A stretch of 64,000 nt of DNA from Larimichthys crocea. Taxonomy: Eukaryota > Chordata > Actinopteri > Sciaenidae. The translations under genes and the position numbers were made by a program. Of the stretch, positions 1 through 24,723 are shown piece by piece (positions within the stretch are counted from its first letter, which is position 1; each line of letters starts with the position of its first letter). The notes beneath the pieces are model-generated. The model saw nothing but the letters and a program-made list of their open reading frames with translations. It made no database searches and was not told the origin of the DNA. The stretch lies in assembly GCF_000972845.2 (NCBI RefSeq), contig NC_040032.1, positions 9,088,334 to 9,152,333 on the forward strand. The letters run 5' to 3'.

Positions 1-654
1 GTTGGCGAGCGAGCAGAGTGGTTTTTATGTGTGCTGATTATGGCACTGAAATGATAGTGCCATAATTGAAATAGTCAGTGGATGACCTCGCCTCGCCGCT
101 CATTACGGCACTCCAGAAAAGTATAAAATGGCAACATAACACGAGGAGTTCATCTTCAAAAAAACATAAAATAAACTCAAGCGAACATTCTTTCCTGTGT
201 CTCATCATCATCCTGGAAATTATTACTCAGGACCAGGATGAGTTGAAGCTACCTGTTAGCTCAGTTACAACAAATAAAGTTTCCTTTTGCAGACACGGAT
301 TCAGAGTTGATGTTTCTTCGTCCTGTCGGCCACATTGGATGCTTTCTTTCTCCATGAGTGAACGTCTCCTGCATCTTTTGGAATGAGGTTGAGGAGCTAC
401 AGCACACACAGAATACTGTACATGAGGTCTACTGGCTTATCTTCTACAGTGATCTGTCACTTTGTCCTGCATTCCTCCGTGGTGACGCGTTAACTTTTCT
501 AAAGTGTTTTCTGATTGGAGTGTTAATCGTTACCTTTGCCCTCTGTGTGTCTCCTGGTTTCTTCTCTTGAACTCATTAAACGAGGACTCATTTAACCTCC
601 TGCACTCGCGCCTTAATGAGTCACACATTTCCTCCATCGTCCTGGTCCCTGGTG

Positions 655-8758
<8,104 letters not shown>

Positions 8759-8908
8759 CACGAACCGGGACCCGAACCAGAACCGGACCGGGACACGGAG
8801 GGACGGGGAGAGAGTCTAGACCTGCTGCGGGTCCGAGCCGTCAGTCATATCAGAGGCGTTTCCTCCCGCACATCGTGTTCACGCACAGTGTGTAACCCTG
8901 AGTTACAT

Positions 8909-8911
<3 letters not shown>

Positions 8912-8954
<43 letters not shown>
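8912..8954. repeat. CA microsatellite in the SLC25A35 promoter region
   Basis: About 21 CA units, 155-200 bp upstream of the SLC25A35 start codon. Between 9000 and 9830 I see no gene. That stretch is AT-rich to 9540, has a tandem gttaatgttac run at 9705-9760 and a GT run at 9785-9811. Confidence 0.95.
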
Positions 8955-8956
<2 letters not shown>

Positions 8957-9861
8957 GAGTACTTCAGGCACCCGCGGAAAGCTCGGAAATCTGAAACACG
9001 AACTGATGAATGATGAATTGTTACAGTCAGCATTATTATTAATATTGTTGGTTTATTTAACAGGAATGTTAATAAAGTTTATTTTAATTTAAGTTTATTT
9101 TAATAAAGATTATTTCTTCTTCTGTTTCATTCGTTTTATTAGTTGTTGTTTTTACAGATGATCAGGATTAATCAGCTTTCTTTTTTTCTTTTGTTTTTGT
9201 TTATTTACAGACTGAAATCAAAATAAAAATATTTGATAAATACACTGTGAAAAAAAAAAGACAAACTAACATGATGTATATATTTATATTTTATAACGAC
9301 TAACTCGATTTTTCCCAGTTTGGTGTAAATAAAGTCACTTCCTCATTTTTACTTTCATTCTGACATTTTTCCATCAGTCGGAGAGTTTCTTTTAAAATCG
9401 GGTCTGAACCAATCAGCAGCCTCAGTGACTGATCAGATATTAGGAGGATTACGGTTACTGTTTTAACCGGCGCAGCTTTTCTAATCTTTATGGTAACAGA
9501 TTAAATGAGTTTATATTAATGCCATGACTTACAGATCTCCCACACTCTCTCTGTCCCGTGAACGTCTCATCTTGGTGCCACTGCGTGGCTACGTACGTGA
9601 CGTAAGCACTTCTCAGCCAATAAAAACACGTCATCATGCGTGGTGGATGTCAGAGATGATCTGATTGGACGAGAGCGGTTCCGCTTTACAGGCGTTCTAC
9701 TGATCCTTACGTCAATGTTACGTTAATGTTACGTTAATGTTACGTTAATGTTACGCCACACACACACTGACTACACACACACACCGTGTGTGTGTGTGTG
9801 TGTGTGTGTGACGGAATTTTAGGAGTCTTCTCAGCCGTTACCATAGTAACCACCCGCTAAC

Positions 9862-10036
9862 TTGAAGGAGAGGACATGAGGACAGATGTGAAGGAGAGGA
9901 GATGAGGACAGATGTGAAGGAGAGGAGATGAGGACAGATGTGAGGAGAGGAGATGAGGACATATGTGAACGGAAGAGGTGAATGAGGACAGATGTGAAGG
10001 AGAGGAGCTGATGGGGGGGGGGGGGGGGGGGGGGGT

Positions 10037-10082
<46 letters not shown>

Positions 10083-10437
10083 GCGAGTGAGCATAGATGG
10101 ACGATGAAGGAGAGGAGATGAGGGACAGCTGTGAAGGAGAGGAGATGAGGACGATGTGAAGGAGAGGATGAGAGGACAGATGTGAAGGAGGAGGAGATAG
10201 GATCAGATGTGAGGATAGGCAGATGTAGATGAGGACAGAGTGAAGGAGAGGCAAGGATGAGGACAGATGTGAAGAGAGGAGGATGCTGGACAGATGTGAA
10301 GGAGAGGAGATGAGGACAGATTGAATGAGAGGAGATGGAGAGGACAGTGTGAAGGAGAGGAGATGACGGACAGATGTGAAGGAGAGGAGATGAGGACAGA
10401 TGTGGAAGGAGAGGAGATAGGACAGATGTGAAGGAGA
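9862..10437. repeat. 26-bp minisatellite
   Basis: About twenty units containing gaggacagatgtgaaggaga, interrupted by a G tract. Many units have single-base gains or losses. Long open frames rich in SSPLLHICPHLLSF on the minus strand are by-products of the repeat, not genes. Confidence 0.95.
10013..10081. repeat. 69-base guanine tract
   Basis: Unbroken G except one T at 10036, inserted between two minisatellite units. Such a tract could fold as a G-quadruplex if real; homopolymer mis-assembly is equally likely. Confidence 0.95.
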
Positions 10438-10792
10438 GTGATCTGCAGGACGCTGGCTGGCACAGTTCCAAAACAGTTGGACTTCACATCTCCTCCTTTC
10501 CTTTCCTAAAGGATGGCTCTGTGTCCTCTCTGAAGGAGATGAGAAGAAGTGACAGATTGAAGCTCCTTTCCCTTCAGTCGCAGAGGATCAAACAGCCTCA
10601 TCATGGACGGACACGTGAAACACTCAGTGAGGTAAGCTTCTCTTTTATTACTGTTTATTCCTAAATAAATATTACAGGCAGCTCAGCGTCTGTGAAGCTG
10701 CTTTCTTTCTAATGTCCAGCAGGGGGCAGCTCCACTGGCTGCAACAATAAGGTCCATTTAGGGCTTTGTGATTGCAGGTCATTCTCATGAGT

Positions 10793-11775
10793 CCTCCAGG
10801 TCTAAGACAGTCTGCGGGGACGTCCTGGAGACTACATCCTGGGACTACGTCCAGGTTTCTAGACAGTTCTGCTGGGGACGTCACGGAGACTACGTGCCAG
10901 GTTTTTAGACAGTCTGCGGGGACGTCACGGAGACTATGTCCGGTTTAAACAGTCTGCAGGGACGCGCACAGAAGCTACGTCCAGGTTTTAGACAGCTGCG
11001 GGGCACTCACAGAGACTACGTCCAGGTTTTAGACAGTCTGCAAGGACGTCACGAGAGACTACGTCCAGGTTTTTAGACATCTGCGGGGACGTCAGGAGAC
11101 TACGTCCAGGTTTTTAGGACGTCTGTGGGGACGTCCAGAGACTACGTCCAGTTTTAGACAGTCTGCGGGGACGTCACAGAGACTACGTCCAGTTTTTAGA
11201 CAGTCTGCGGGGACGTCACAGAGACTACGTCCAGGTTTTAGACAGTCTGCGGGGACGTCACAGAGACTACGTCCAGGTTTTAGACAGTCTGTGGGGACGT
11301 CACAGACTACGTCCAGGTTTTAGACAGTCCTGCGGGGACGTCACGGAGACTACGTCCAGGTTTTAGACAGTCTGCGGGGACGTCCCAGACAACGTCCAGG
11401 TTTAGACAGTCTGTGGAGAGTCACAGAGACTACATAGTCCAGTTTAGACAGTCTGGTGGGGACGTCACGGAGACTACGTCCAGGTTTAGGACAGTCTGGC
11501 GGGGACGTCACGGGCGGACTACGTCCAGGTTTTGACAGTCAGTGGGGGACATAACGGAGACTAGCTCCAGTTTTTTAGGACAGTCACGGCGGGACTACGT
11601 CCAGGTTTTAGACAGTTGCGGGAGACGTACCTGGGAGACTATGTCCAGGTTTTAGACAGTCTGCGGGGACGTCACAGAGACTACGTCCAGGTTTTAGACA
11701 GTCTGCGGGGACGTCACTGAGACTACGTCCAGGGTTTAGACAGTCTGCGGGGACGTCTCAGAGACTAGTAGACAG
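10793..11775 (+). repeat. 42-bp minisatellite, array 1
   Basis: About 23 units; the core reads gtccaggttttagacagtct, then gcggggacgtcacagagact, then ac. Because 42 is a multiple of three, one frame gives a 14-residue repeat (DSLRGRHGDYVQVL). Units are ragged. The region 11775-14870 downstream has no gene that I can see apart from the GRK1 5' region, and a GT run at 11960-11999. Confidence 0.95.
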
Positions 11776-11957
11776 CTGCCCCCTGTCGTTGAGGTGAGGT
11801 GTGTTCAGGCGGTCAGCAGGACGGCTCCATCAGTCCTAATCAGAGATTACAGTCTGAAGGAGAACACGGACTTCCGGGGCTGTTTTTAACCACATCTATG
11901 TTTAATCAGCACTTAGAGCTCGGCTTCACGAGGAGCACACACACATTTTGACGACTC

Positions 11958-12002
<45 letters not shown>

Positions 12003-13452
12003 GGGATTTCTTCTGCGTTTCACACTGAATTAATTAAACAGGAAAAGATTATCCAGTCACAAAACAGCGACGTGTCATTATCTAATCAAGACACTGGAGC
12101 GAGATAGAAATGATGCCGCGACAGTGACGCAGTTGAAACTCGGAGCGTGTTGGACCTGGATGAAATGTGCAGGTGATTTTTCAGAGCTGCAGAATAAACT
12201 CCTCGTCTGGGTGGGTGGGTTTGTTCTCTGTCACTGAGCTGGATTAGACTTTAACGCAAAATCTGTTTCACCTCTACCCCTTCAAATAGGATTTGTGCTC
12301 AGTGTCTTTTGAGCTTAAACGTTTCTAAATTAGACTTCATTTAATGTTTTGGTTCAAATGTTGAGTCACCACGTGCTGCTTCACCTTCATTCAAGTTCTT
12401 CCTTCCAAACATAAAACATCACACAGGAGGCCTGTCTGGACAGAAAAGACATTTTTATTGCTGATTATTGCAACTTTAAAGTTCATTACACCCAGATTAT
12501 GGCAGCAGGTCAGATTTTAAATATCAAACGTAGAACACAAAGATCTGAAGCTGAACATGTTCATGCATCGACTCTCATTTTGATAGAAAACAAATAAAAT
12601 GTGATTTTAAATGAAAGTTTTTAAACCTGCACACGTCGACACATTCTGCAGTATTTCACTTCATGTGCAGAACTCTTCATGCAAAGAGAAAAACTGGCGT
12701 GCAGGAGTTTCACATCCTCACAGGTCACGTGTGCAAAGACGTCCTATTATTCAAACAGTCAGCATGCTTTCATACGTGTGCAGTGTCTATGAAATACTGA
12801 ACGCCTCGGCTTCGTCTCATTATGTGTTAATCTGCCTGTGCAGCCTTCACACTCTGAATTAAAGATTTCCAGCAGCGACGTTGATGCCGACAGCATCATA
12901 AATGATCATCAGACGCTCTGAGATCGACTCTTTCACATCGTTTCTGTCTCTTCTTCGTCTCCTCAGGCCTCCCATGAAATCCTCTCACCTGAAATCCACC
13001 CACACACACCTGCATCCAGCTCAGCACGTGCACGTACGAGTGCTTTACGATGAATATCATCAGTATTTTCAGGCTGAAAGATTATGTGAAGGCTTGCTGC
13101 AGGGTTGTGCTCTTAGACACCTGCAGGAGATAATCCACTTTGAATGTGCAGCCGGCCTCGAGCCGACAGGCTGTGCGGGTAAAAACTGTTTTTAGTTTGA
13201 TATTTATGTCAGCCTTCATCACGCTGCACATGGAGGCTGGGACAAAGAGGTTACCAACAAGAGAAGTGTCACTGCGTCAGGGTGGAGGCTCACTGCTGCG
13301 TTTGTGTTTGTGAAACAATAAAAATGCATCAAGAGTTTCATCATCAGGACTCAAAGATCATCTTTTATAAGAGACGTGAAGCCAAACATTATTCTGTGTG
13401 GACCGATGCTTCCTGAGTTAGAACAGGACTCCTCATCAGTAATCAGTCCTGC

Positions 13453-13545
13453 TGCTGAGTTACACTAATAGCCTCTGCCAAGTTGCTCCTTCCAATAAGG
13501 TTAGGGTGTAATCCTCGCCAGCTAATGAACTACCAAGTAGGATTT
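13453..13545. promoter_or_regulatory. Candidate photoreceptor regulatory cluster upstream of GRK1
   Basis: TGCTGAGT at 13453-13460 is a half-site of the NRL/MAF response element. TAATCC at 13509-13514 and GGATTT at 13540-13545 resemble CRX/OTX sites. GRK1 is a photoreceptor gene, and CRX plus NRL are known photoreceptor regulators. Short motifs occur by chance; this is inference only. A possible non-coding exon with donor ACG|gtgagt ends near 13809. Confidence 0.3.
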
Positions 13546-14874
13546 CAGGTGCAGGGTAAACCTTGACCTGATGCTCCAAACCCTTTTCAACACAGCACAC
13601 TGCAGGTACAACAGAAAGGTCGGCAACCCGAGGGACAGAAAGACAGAAAAGAAAGACAGAAAGAGTTGGAGACGCTGACGGAGAGGACGGAGATGATTTC
13701 TGTTTGTTGATGGAAGAACGAGGAGCAAAGAAGAGACGTCGGATGTTTCCTGGTTGGATTTAATTTACAGTCTTCAAGTCTTTATCTGACTCCGATACAA
13801 GAAAGTACGGTGAGTGCCGCTGTGTGAATATTAATGATGTTTTTCTTAATTAAAAAACAACTTTTTATTGATCAGCTGAAACCAAAATAAAAATATTACA
13901 TGTCATCAATAAAGATAGTCTGATAAATTAAAAAACTAAAACTTAACCAGACCAAATGTCTTTATCTTCTGCACTCTGCTCTCTTTATATTCACCTGATA
14001 TATGAACTTCTTTTAAATTTACAGAGAGCTGAAATAACGTTTAATCACCGTCCATCCATTTTCTGTCACCACTTATCCACTTATCAGGCTGAGATCCTCA
14101 TGTGTGTTTAAAATGTAGCTTAATTAACGAGCAGGTCAAGTCATCTTTATGGAAATCTGTGGTATCAACAGTCAGTGTTAATTGGATTATGTAGTCAGGA
14201 AAGCACCTACTCAGCCACCAGTATCACTTTCAGTACTACATGTACCAGGTCAAGACCAAGCAGCTTATACACAGGAAACATACCCAGAGAAAGACTTCCT
14301 GTGTTGCAGAGAGATGTATTTTTATACAGAATAATGTGAATCTGCACAGCTGAATACATCCACGATCCATGATGTTTGTGCTCTTGCATGTCTCCTCAGT
14401 TTTTAAACCGAGAACCCATAAACTGCACGTTCAAATCAACACAAATCAGGCCACAAAATTAACATTTCTTCTTTTTACAATCAACATTTCAACCTGCAGA
14501 ATCGATGATACACGTTGAGGAAGTGAGAGGCCGCTCAGTGTGTTAGATAATCCTCCAGCCCTGCGTGAGTGTGTGTGCACATGCAAGCTTAATTTCATGG
14601 CCCGTCTGAAGCATCCCTGCAGTGACTGTTTCTGAACAGCAGGGTGCAGCATATCCCATGCCACAGCTCCGTTCCTGCTCCGCCTTCAGGAGATTCTTAT
14701 AGAAGTCACAACAGCTGCTAAAAATAATGAAAAAAGTTCAAACTGCAACTGACAGATGAAGAAGCAACATTAAGATTAAATATGGCAGCAGATTTCATCA
14801 ATGATTTTGTGTTTAAAGAGACTCTGTCATGATCAGATCTTCTTCTTTTGTGTGTGCCAGACAAAGGTGCAGCC

Positions 14875-17933
<3,059 letters not shown>

Positions 17934-18344
17934 GTCCCAGAGAGGAGCTGAAGATGAATATCTGCTGAGATTAAACACATTTAGACTCATCTGGTGCCAC
18001 TGTATTCATTTGTAAAATAGTATTTGTTGTGTATTTACATATTCATATATATTAATATTATTATTATGTACTTATATTGTAATATTTATAGCATTAAAAT
18101 GGCATCATTACATATTTTAAATATTATGAAAATGTAAATAATAAGGACTGTTTGGTTAGTAATAACTGAAAAAATGATATTGTATAGAGACACATGCAGT
18201 GTTTATGTAAAATAAATGAAGAGGAGCCGCTACACTGACACTGTAATATGATGTAATTATTCTTTATTTATTTATTATGTGTTTAAATTGTTATAATTGT
18301 AGCATATTATCGTAGATTAGAGATTAGAAGAGTTGAAAGCAATC

Positions 18345-18350
18345 AATAAA
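18345..18350 (+). promoter_or_regulatory. Likely GRK1 polyadenylation signal
   Basis: AATAAA 412 bases after the stop codon, with a second AATAAA at 18211-18216. The 3' UTR between is AT-rich and gene-free. Confidence 0.5.
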
Positions 18351-18436
18351 ATCTTGCAAAGCAGAAAAATACGTGTTGAGTCTGTTTGAAACGCCGACTG
18401 AGTAAAAAGAACGGACGTAGTCTCCGTGACTCGTCT

Positions 18437-18665
18437 TCTGCTTCTTCCTCCTCCACACTAAGATGCAGATCATCACATCCACGCTCTTAATCCTGCATAA
18501 CTTTAAGTCTTAATATAATGTGAACAGGTGAGTTGTATATAAGTTCACCAAAACTGTTTTTTGTACCAGGCTGTAAACATGTTTATTTCTGCTGTGAAGT
18601 TGGACATTTGGACATGGGGACTTATGGAGACTGACTCACTTCTGGAGCCAGCCTCAAGTGGACGT
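18437..18665 (-). mobile_element. Dispersed element copy (with 20884-21080)
   Basis: Reverse complement of the sequence at 20884-21080; shared motif tccataagtccccat and a long conserved stretch around aaataaacatgtttacagcc. At its far end (18413-18433) a single unit-like fragment of the 42-bp minisatellite is attached. A third partial copy sits at 32085-32140. 18665-19800 is AT-rich with no gene seen. Confidence 0.65.
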
Positions 18666-19804
18666 TAGAGGAACTGCAGGTTTTTTGGTCACGGAGGTTG
18701 ATGATTGGTTTGTAGGTTTGTTTGAAGTTATTTTACATTTATTGATGCAAAAAGACTCAAAAATGCTGAAAGTAAAAAAAACATATTTTTATATATTGAT
18801 CAATAAATTTCCCTGCACAGATTATTATCAATCATTATCGATCGATTAATTGATTTTTCGAGGAGGACTTTGTTGGAAAATTTAGTGAAATTTACAGTTG
18901 AACATGCAGTCTGAATTATTCCTACATTAAAAATACAAATGAGGAGACACATTAAAGTAAACTTGTTGTATTATCATGTTAATAAGACACAGCTTTAATT
19001 TAAAGTTTTAATTTGTTACTATAAACCCGTTAAAAACAATCAAACTTTTATGTCATATATAGATAAAAGCGATGTGGAGGCTGTGATCAAACCAAACATA
19101 CGTGTTTATTTAAAGCGTGTCTGTGTTTGACGTCACATTTCAGATAAATGATTAAACCAGATCGAACTTTAAAAGTTAATCTTAAATTAACACTGAGTGG
19201 AATTCAGCCATAAAACTGAACGTGGGATTAAATGTAATAATTAAACGCATTAAACCACACGTCTTAAAGATGTTAATCTGAAGGACGAAAACTGAGTTTA
19301 AAATTTAAATTTATAAACATTCATGAAAAGAAAATAACATTTAATTATTCATTAATTATTCATATATTTATTTATTTTATTGGTGAAATGATGTGACGTA
19401 ATTAAAAGACGTCCAGGTGACATTAAACAGTTCATGTATGTGAGGATATGATAAGAGTCGAGTCTGTTAGCAACACAAAGGAAAAGGATATAGTGCTGAT
19501 ATAATAATGACAGTATAATGATAAAGCAGGATAATAAACACACTATACCATCATTACAGTTTACATCAGGCAGGTTAACAGATTTCTAATAACAGAGATC
19601 ACGATGCATTCATAATTAATCAGCTCAACAGATTAAACAAAAGATTATTGAAGCTCGTGTACAGAAGATCAACTGAAGACAGACGGAGAGTTTAAATTTC
19701 ATTTTAAGGATTTACTCCGACCTCAGCTTTGAAAAAAGAAAAAGTCTTATCAGGCTCAGCTCAGGATCTGATCCGTCCTTAGTTTAATCTATGAAGGGAT
19801 CGTA

Positions 19805-20455
19805 AAACCTGGACGTAGTCTCTGTGACGTCCCCGTAGACTGTCTAAAACCTGGACGTAGTCTCCGTGACGTCCCCGCAGATTGTCTTAAACCTGGACGT
19901 AGTCTCCGTGACGTCCCCGAAGACTCTAAACCTGGACGTAGTCTCCGTGACGTCGCACGCAGACTGTCTATAACCTGGACGTAGTCTCTGTGACGTCCCC
20001 GCAGACTGTCTAAAACCTGGACGTAGTCTCTGTGACGTCCCCGCAGACTGTCTAAACCTGGACGTAGTCTCCGTGACGTCCCCGCAGACTGTCTAAACCT
20101 GGACGTAGTCTCCGTGACGTCCCCGCAGACTGTCTAAAACCTGGACGTAGTCTCCGTGACTCCCACGCAGACTGTCTTAACCTGGACGTAGTCTCCGTGA
20201 CGTCCCCGCAACTGTTAAAACCTGGACGTAGTCCGCCCGTGACGTCCACGCAGAACTGTCCTAAAACTTGGACGTAGTCTCTCCGTGACGTCCCCGCAGA
20301 CTGTCTAAAACCTGGACGTAGTCTCTGTGATGTCCCACAGACTGTCTAAAACCTGGACGTAGTCCTCGTGAGTCCCACAGACTGTCTAAAACCTGGGACG
20401 TACTCCGTGACGTCCCCACAGACTGTCTAAAACTTGGATGTAGTCTCTGAGACAG
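19805..20455 (-). repeat. 42-bp minisatellite, array 2 (inverted)
   Basis: About 15 units in reverse complement of array 1. The flank (20455-20884) has a GT run and no gene. Confidence 0.95.
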
Positions 20456-20883
20456 CAACTCTGTAATAATTCGCCACACAAGTCAATGCGTTTTTAACTG
20501 CTCTGTGTGTGTGTGTGGTGTGTGTGTGTGTGTGTCCTTCGATCATATTGATTTATTAGAGCATATTGAAGCAGTGACTCCACCGAAACTCGGTTACACA
20601 GAGTCCACAAATAATGACTCAAAGTTTACAAACACCACGTTATTTAAGAGCTTGAACTGAGCGAGCATTACAGAGCGACGCGTGAATCAGCGTCTAAATT
20701 TAGCTGAGAGACACAAAGGTTTGTTCACTTCAGTCACATCTGACATGACAGATAAAATCACTTATGGACATCACTGATCATTTTATCATCAGGTTTTAGT
20801 GTTCTGTATTCACTGCCTCACACACTGCAAGAAGGATTAGTTTGAATCAGTTATAATATATATATATTGTATAATACTAATAC

Positions 20884-21080
20884 TCCTCTAACGTACAACT
20901 GAGGCTGGCTCCAGAAGTGAGTCGGTCTCCATAAGTCCCCATATCCAAATGTCCAACTTCACAGCAGAAATAAACATGTTTACAGCCTGGTACAAAAAAC
21001 AGTTTGGGTCTCTTGTAGCTAATTTCCCCGTTCATGACAACTGTACTGAGGTGAATTTATACAACTCACCTGTTCAGTTA
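20884..21080 (+). mobile_element. Dispersed element copy abutting minisatellite array 3
   Basis: Same family as 18437-18665. It runs straight into array 3 at 21082 without a spacer, after ctcacctgttcag. I do not know the family name. Confidence 0.65.
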
Positions 21081-21081
21081 T

Positions 21082-21635
21082 ACGTCCAGGTTTTAGACAG
21101 TCTGCGGGGACGTCACAGAGACTACGTCCAGGTTTTAGACAGTCTGGGGACGTCACGGAGACTACGTCCAGGTTTTAGACAGTCTGGGGGACGTCACGGA
21201 GACTATGTCCAGGTTTTAGACAGTCTGCGGGGACGTCACGGGGACTACGTCCAGGTTTTAGACAGTCTGCGGGGACGTCACAGAGACTAGGTCCAGGTTT
21301 TAGACAGTCTGGGGGACGTCACGAGACTACGTCCAGGTTTTAGACAGTCTGCGGGGACGTCACAGAGACTACGTCCAGGTTTTAGACGTCTGTGGGGGAC
21401 GTCACGAGACTAGTCCAGGTTTTAGACAGTCTGCGGGGACGTCACAGAGACATGTCCAGGTTTTAGACAGTTGGCGGGACGCCACAGACTACGTCCAGGT
21501 TTTAGACAGTCTGCGGGGACGTCCGGAGACTACGTCCAGGTTTAGCAGTCCGCGGGGACGTCACGGAGACGACATCCAGGTTTTAGACAGTCTGCGGGGA
21601 CGTCTCGGAGACTACGTCCAGGTTTTAGACAGTAT
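21082..21635 (+). repeat. 42-bp minisatellite, array 3
   Basis: About 13 units in the same orientation as array 1. An AT-dinucleotide tract follows at 21776-21833. 21840-23040 holds no recognisable gene. Confidence 0.95.
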
Positions 21636-23137
21636 CCGGTCCTACATTATTGAAGATGTAGTTGTTGGTTGCAACCCCCTCGCCATGTCCTGTGTTTGTT
21701 TGTCCATTCTGGGACAAAAACATAACGAGTCTTAATTTCAGCTGATTAAACTCTGATGAAACAGACTATGAAGGATATATATATATATATATTATATATA
21801 TATATATCTATAGATATATATATATATATATTCTGGACATACCGGTCCTTTAAAGGAGTTTAGCATCCTTCAGTCAGTTCTAACTCAAATTCACAGTCCT
21901 GGTTTTAAAACTCTGGTTTGTTTCAAACGAACTTTCCCTTTAAGCAGCGAGGTCAACGCGGACACAACTGAAAAAATACTTCAGCTGACTGAAGGGCACG
22001 GGAATAAAATATTAACCGACCAAAGATTATGACTTAAAGCCTGAATGTCTGTTCAATACTGTAAGTATATGACAGTACTTTGAACCGTGCTTCTGATTAC
22101 TGGTCGGCAAATGAGAATTCACATTTGATAAGATACCGACTGTAAATGTGGAGGATGAAGTTTGGCATAAACACAGAATAAACACGTCTGTTTACTTCAG
22201 CTGCAGGGAGGTTTAATACATTCATACACACAGAATTCATCATTTCTTTCTGTGTAAATCAGCTGAATATTACATTTCTGTACAAGTCCATTAGTTTCTC
22301 AACGTATGGAGCCACCCAGTTCATTAAGGGTGTGTTAGAGGAGCCTGGTCAGCGTGGTCCTGTGTCAACACAGAGTTTCAACCTACAGAATAAAAAATGG
22401 ATTTACAAAGAGCAAGAATGTCAGCACATCTTTTGTCTTGTTAATGCTTAACCAGTACTAAAAAAATACACTTTCTGCCTCCGATAAATCACGCACCAGC
22501 ACTGTTTGCTTTGCTCTCTATTCACTCTCTCTCTGCTTTTGGTATTTGCTCATGAAACTTGAAATGACCTCCCTAAAAAATCACCAAGCTACCAAAAATT
22601 TAGAGAGGATGGATGCGATGATGAGCACGCTTCACTTCATTAATCAGGCGTCATTAATCAGCCTGCGTGCACTTTCAAACACGCCGTGCTCATCAGAGCT
22701 CCTGACGGTTGCTTCAAACGCAATAAAACAAAGTCACGTCTCCTGAAGAAGCTTCAGAGTAATCAGTGCCAAAGTGATTTAAACTCTGGTGGATTTAAAG
22801 CTGCGATAACCCGTTTTACAAGACACTATCTCTCCCTGCAGTGCCAATCAAAAGAGAGAGAGAGAGAAAAAAGCTCATTGTATACTTAAGTTTCTATGGT
22901 AACGTGTCAGGCACCTGAAATGTCATCAATTTTGGGCGGGAATAGCCGAGTTAATGCAGCCACAGCCGACAAATCAATGGACAAATTAGCCCAGGTTTGA
23001 GTGCATGGGAAGAAAAAGCCCTGAGTCAGGTCTCACTCTCCTAAAATGTATATCAGATGCAGGAGCTGGGAATAGAGCTCCTCACAGAGGCAACGTCTAT
23101 CACTTTTGCTAATTATTAATAGAAAATTACGTTCAAG

Positions 23138-23354
23138 ATGAAAGAGATGATCGAGATTGTGGCACTTTTTCTAGGTTTTGCAGGCTGGATATTGATTTTC
23201 ATATCACTAGAAGATCAGTATTGGAAAGAATCCACGACAGAGGGCAGCGTGATTACAACCTCCACAATCTACGAGAACCTCTGGATGTCCTGTGCCAGCG
23301 ATTCAACGGGGATCTATAACTGTCGTGACTTTCCATCCCTTTTTGCTCTGCCAG
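23138..23354 (+). CDS. cldn10: Claudin-10, alternative first exon A
   Basis: Encodes the first membrane segment and first extracellular loop of a claudin. It starts MKEMIEIVALFLGFAGWILI and carries the claudin signature NLWMSC...NC. The 217-base coding length and phase-1 donor (CCA G|gtgaga) match first exon B exactly, and both fit the shared exon 2 at 26044 (P/N-G-Y-I-Q). No other claudin exon lies between the two first exons, so this is best read as an alternative promoter/first exon, as known for mammalian CLDN10. The loop is acidic (net about -5 by my count), unlike exon B. Confidence 0.85.
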
Positions 23355-24723
23355 GTGAGAAAAAGTCAAAGTAGAATTTGTGTCAGGGTTTGTTTACTGA
23401 TCACAAACGTTTTCACGAGCAGATCCTGGAAGAGTCTCTTAAAGTTGCTGTTAAAAACCGTAAAAATGTCTCTGTGATAACTGTAATTAATGACAATTAA
23501 CTCTGGGTTCTTATAATATTTTCCACATGTCGTTTGCTCTCAGTTTTGTTGATGATTCAGCTTCACGAACAAGCTGAGCGTGCGTTAATCTTCACTGAGA
23601 GAAACACAGATTTCATTTCTAAACTTTTCTTCTTTGAGACTCTAAAAAGATCCTGAAATATTCATCCAGAATCAGACACACCACTCTTTAAATTAAAGGA
23701 AAAAGAATATTCATGTGTAAGGTGATGATTGTTCTGTAGTGTGTGAGTTTCTTTAAAAAACTGTGCAGTCCAATCAAATAACTCAGTTAATTTAGCTCAT
23801 TATGGTTTTTTAAGAGCGGTTTGATCCTTTTATGGAGGTTTTTAAACACTTATATTGTGTTTTACATGTTAAAGTTGAGGTGCAAACATCGCAATTAAAG
23901 AAAATATTCTCAGAAACTGAAGAAGGAATTTGATTATTTGGATATGAGATCATTAAATTTACTGAAACGCACGTAGGACGTTCATTTTACACGAGTTAAC
24001 TGCAGCTGTTTTTCTCTTTCAGGTTGTAAACCAGTAGAAAAGTTCTAAAACCTTCTTAGAAACAACCGTAAAGTTTGATTCAAAGCTGTTGAATGAAACA
24101 GATCTCGTGTTCTCGGTTTAAAACATTCAGAATAGATCGGTCAAAGAGTTTCTGTGCGTGAGGCTGAGAGGCTTCATCACGGCGACGATAAGGGATGATA
24201 AGGAGAGCGAACTACAATTGTTCGGCTAATTAGGACGAAGTCTTCTGGGGTCAGCCGGCAGACGAGCAAACAGGTTTATCTGCAGTGGACCGGTGGTCAA
24301 ACGTGGGTCAGTATATGGTGATGCCCCTTCACCCGTCACCTTACACAGGGTGAAGACCCAACAAACTGACTCCAGTCTCATCAATAATGGTTTGAAAGTA
24401 TTGACACAGCGTTCAAAGCGAACGTCAAGAAGGTGACAAATAGCTCGAAGTCTATAGACGTTAGTTAGTGAGCAGGTCGGACTCTCGAGCTGAGTAAACA
24501 TTTGGAGTCTTTGAAAAGATTCAATAGAGCTGAGAATAATAAAGGAAATCATAAGTGTGCTATTAGGAATTAATGATTGATCTGTGGTGCATCTCAGCTC
24601 GGGTGTTGGTGGGAATCGCTGCGACACACTGAAACCTCCAGGTCAACAAACACACACGTACGTTTGTTGGAGAATCGACATTTACAAAGTGTTTCTCTCT
24701 CTGGATAACTCTAACGGGGAAAC

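Noticed and set aside
9831..10471. Long proline/serine-rich minus-strand frames
   Set aside because: They translate a 26-bp minisatellite and a G tract. Overlapping frames in several registers show there is no coding constraint.
10428..10664. Possible exon ending at a GAG|gtaagc donor near 10632
   Set aside because: The frame (LKEMRRSDRLKLLSLQSQRI) matches nothing known to me, and no partner exon is visible. Kept only as a note.
10793..11775. Regularly spaced direct repeats resembling a CRISPR array
   Set aside because: The whole 42-base unit is repeated without unique spacers, it is in vertebrate DNA and there are no cas genes. It is a minisatellite.
24226..24627. 133-codon minus-strand frame between the claudin first exons
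   Set aside because: No recognised domain, no splice partners, and an intronic position; likely chance.
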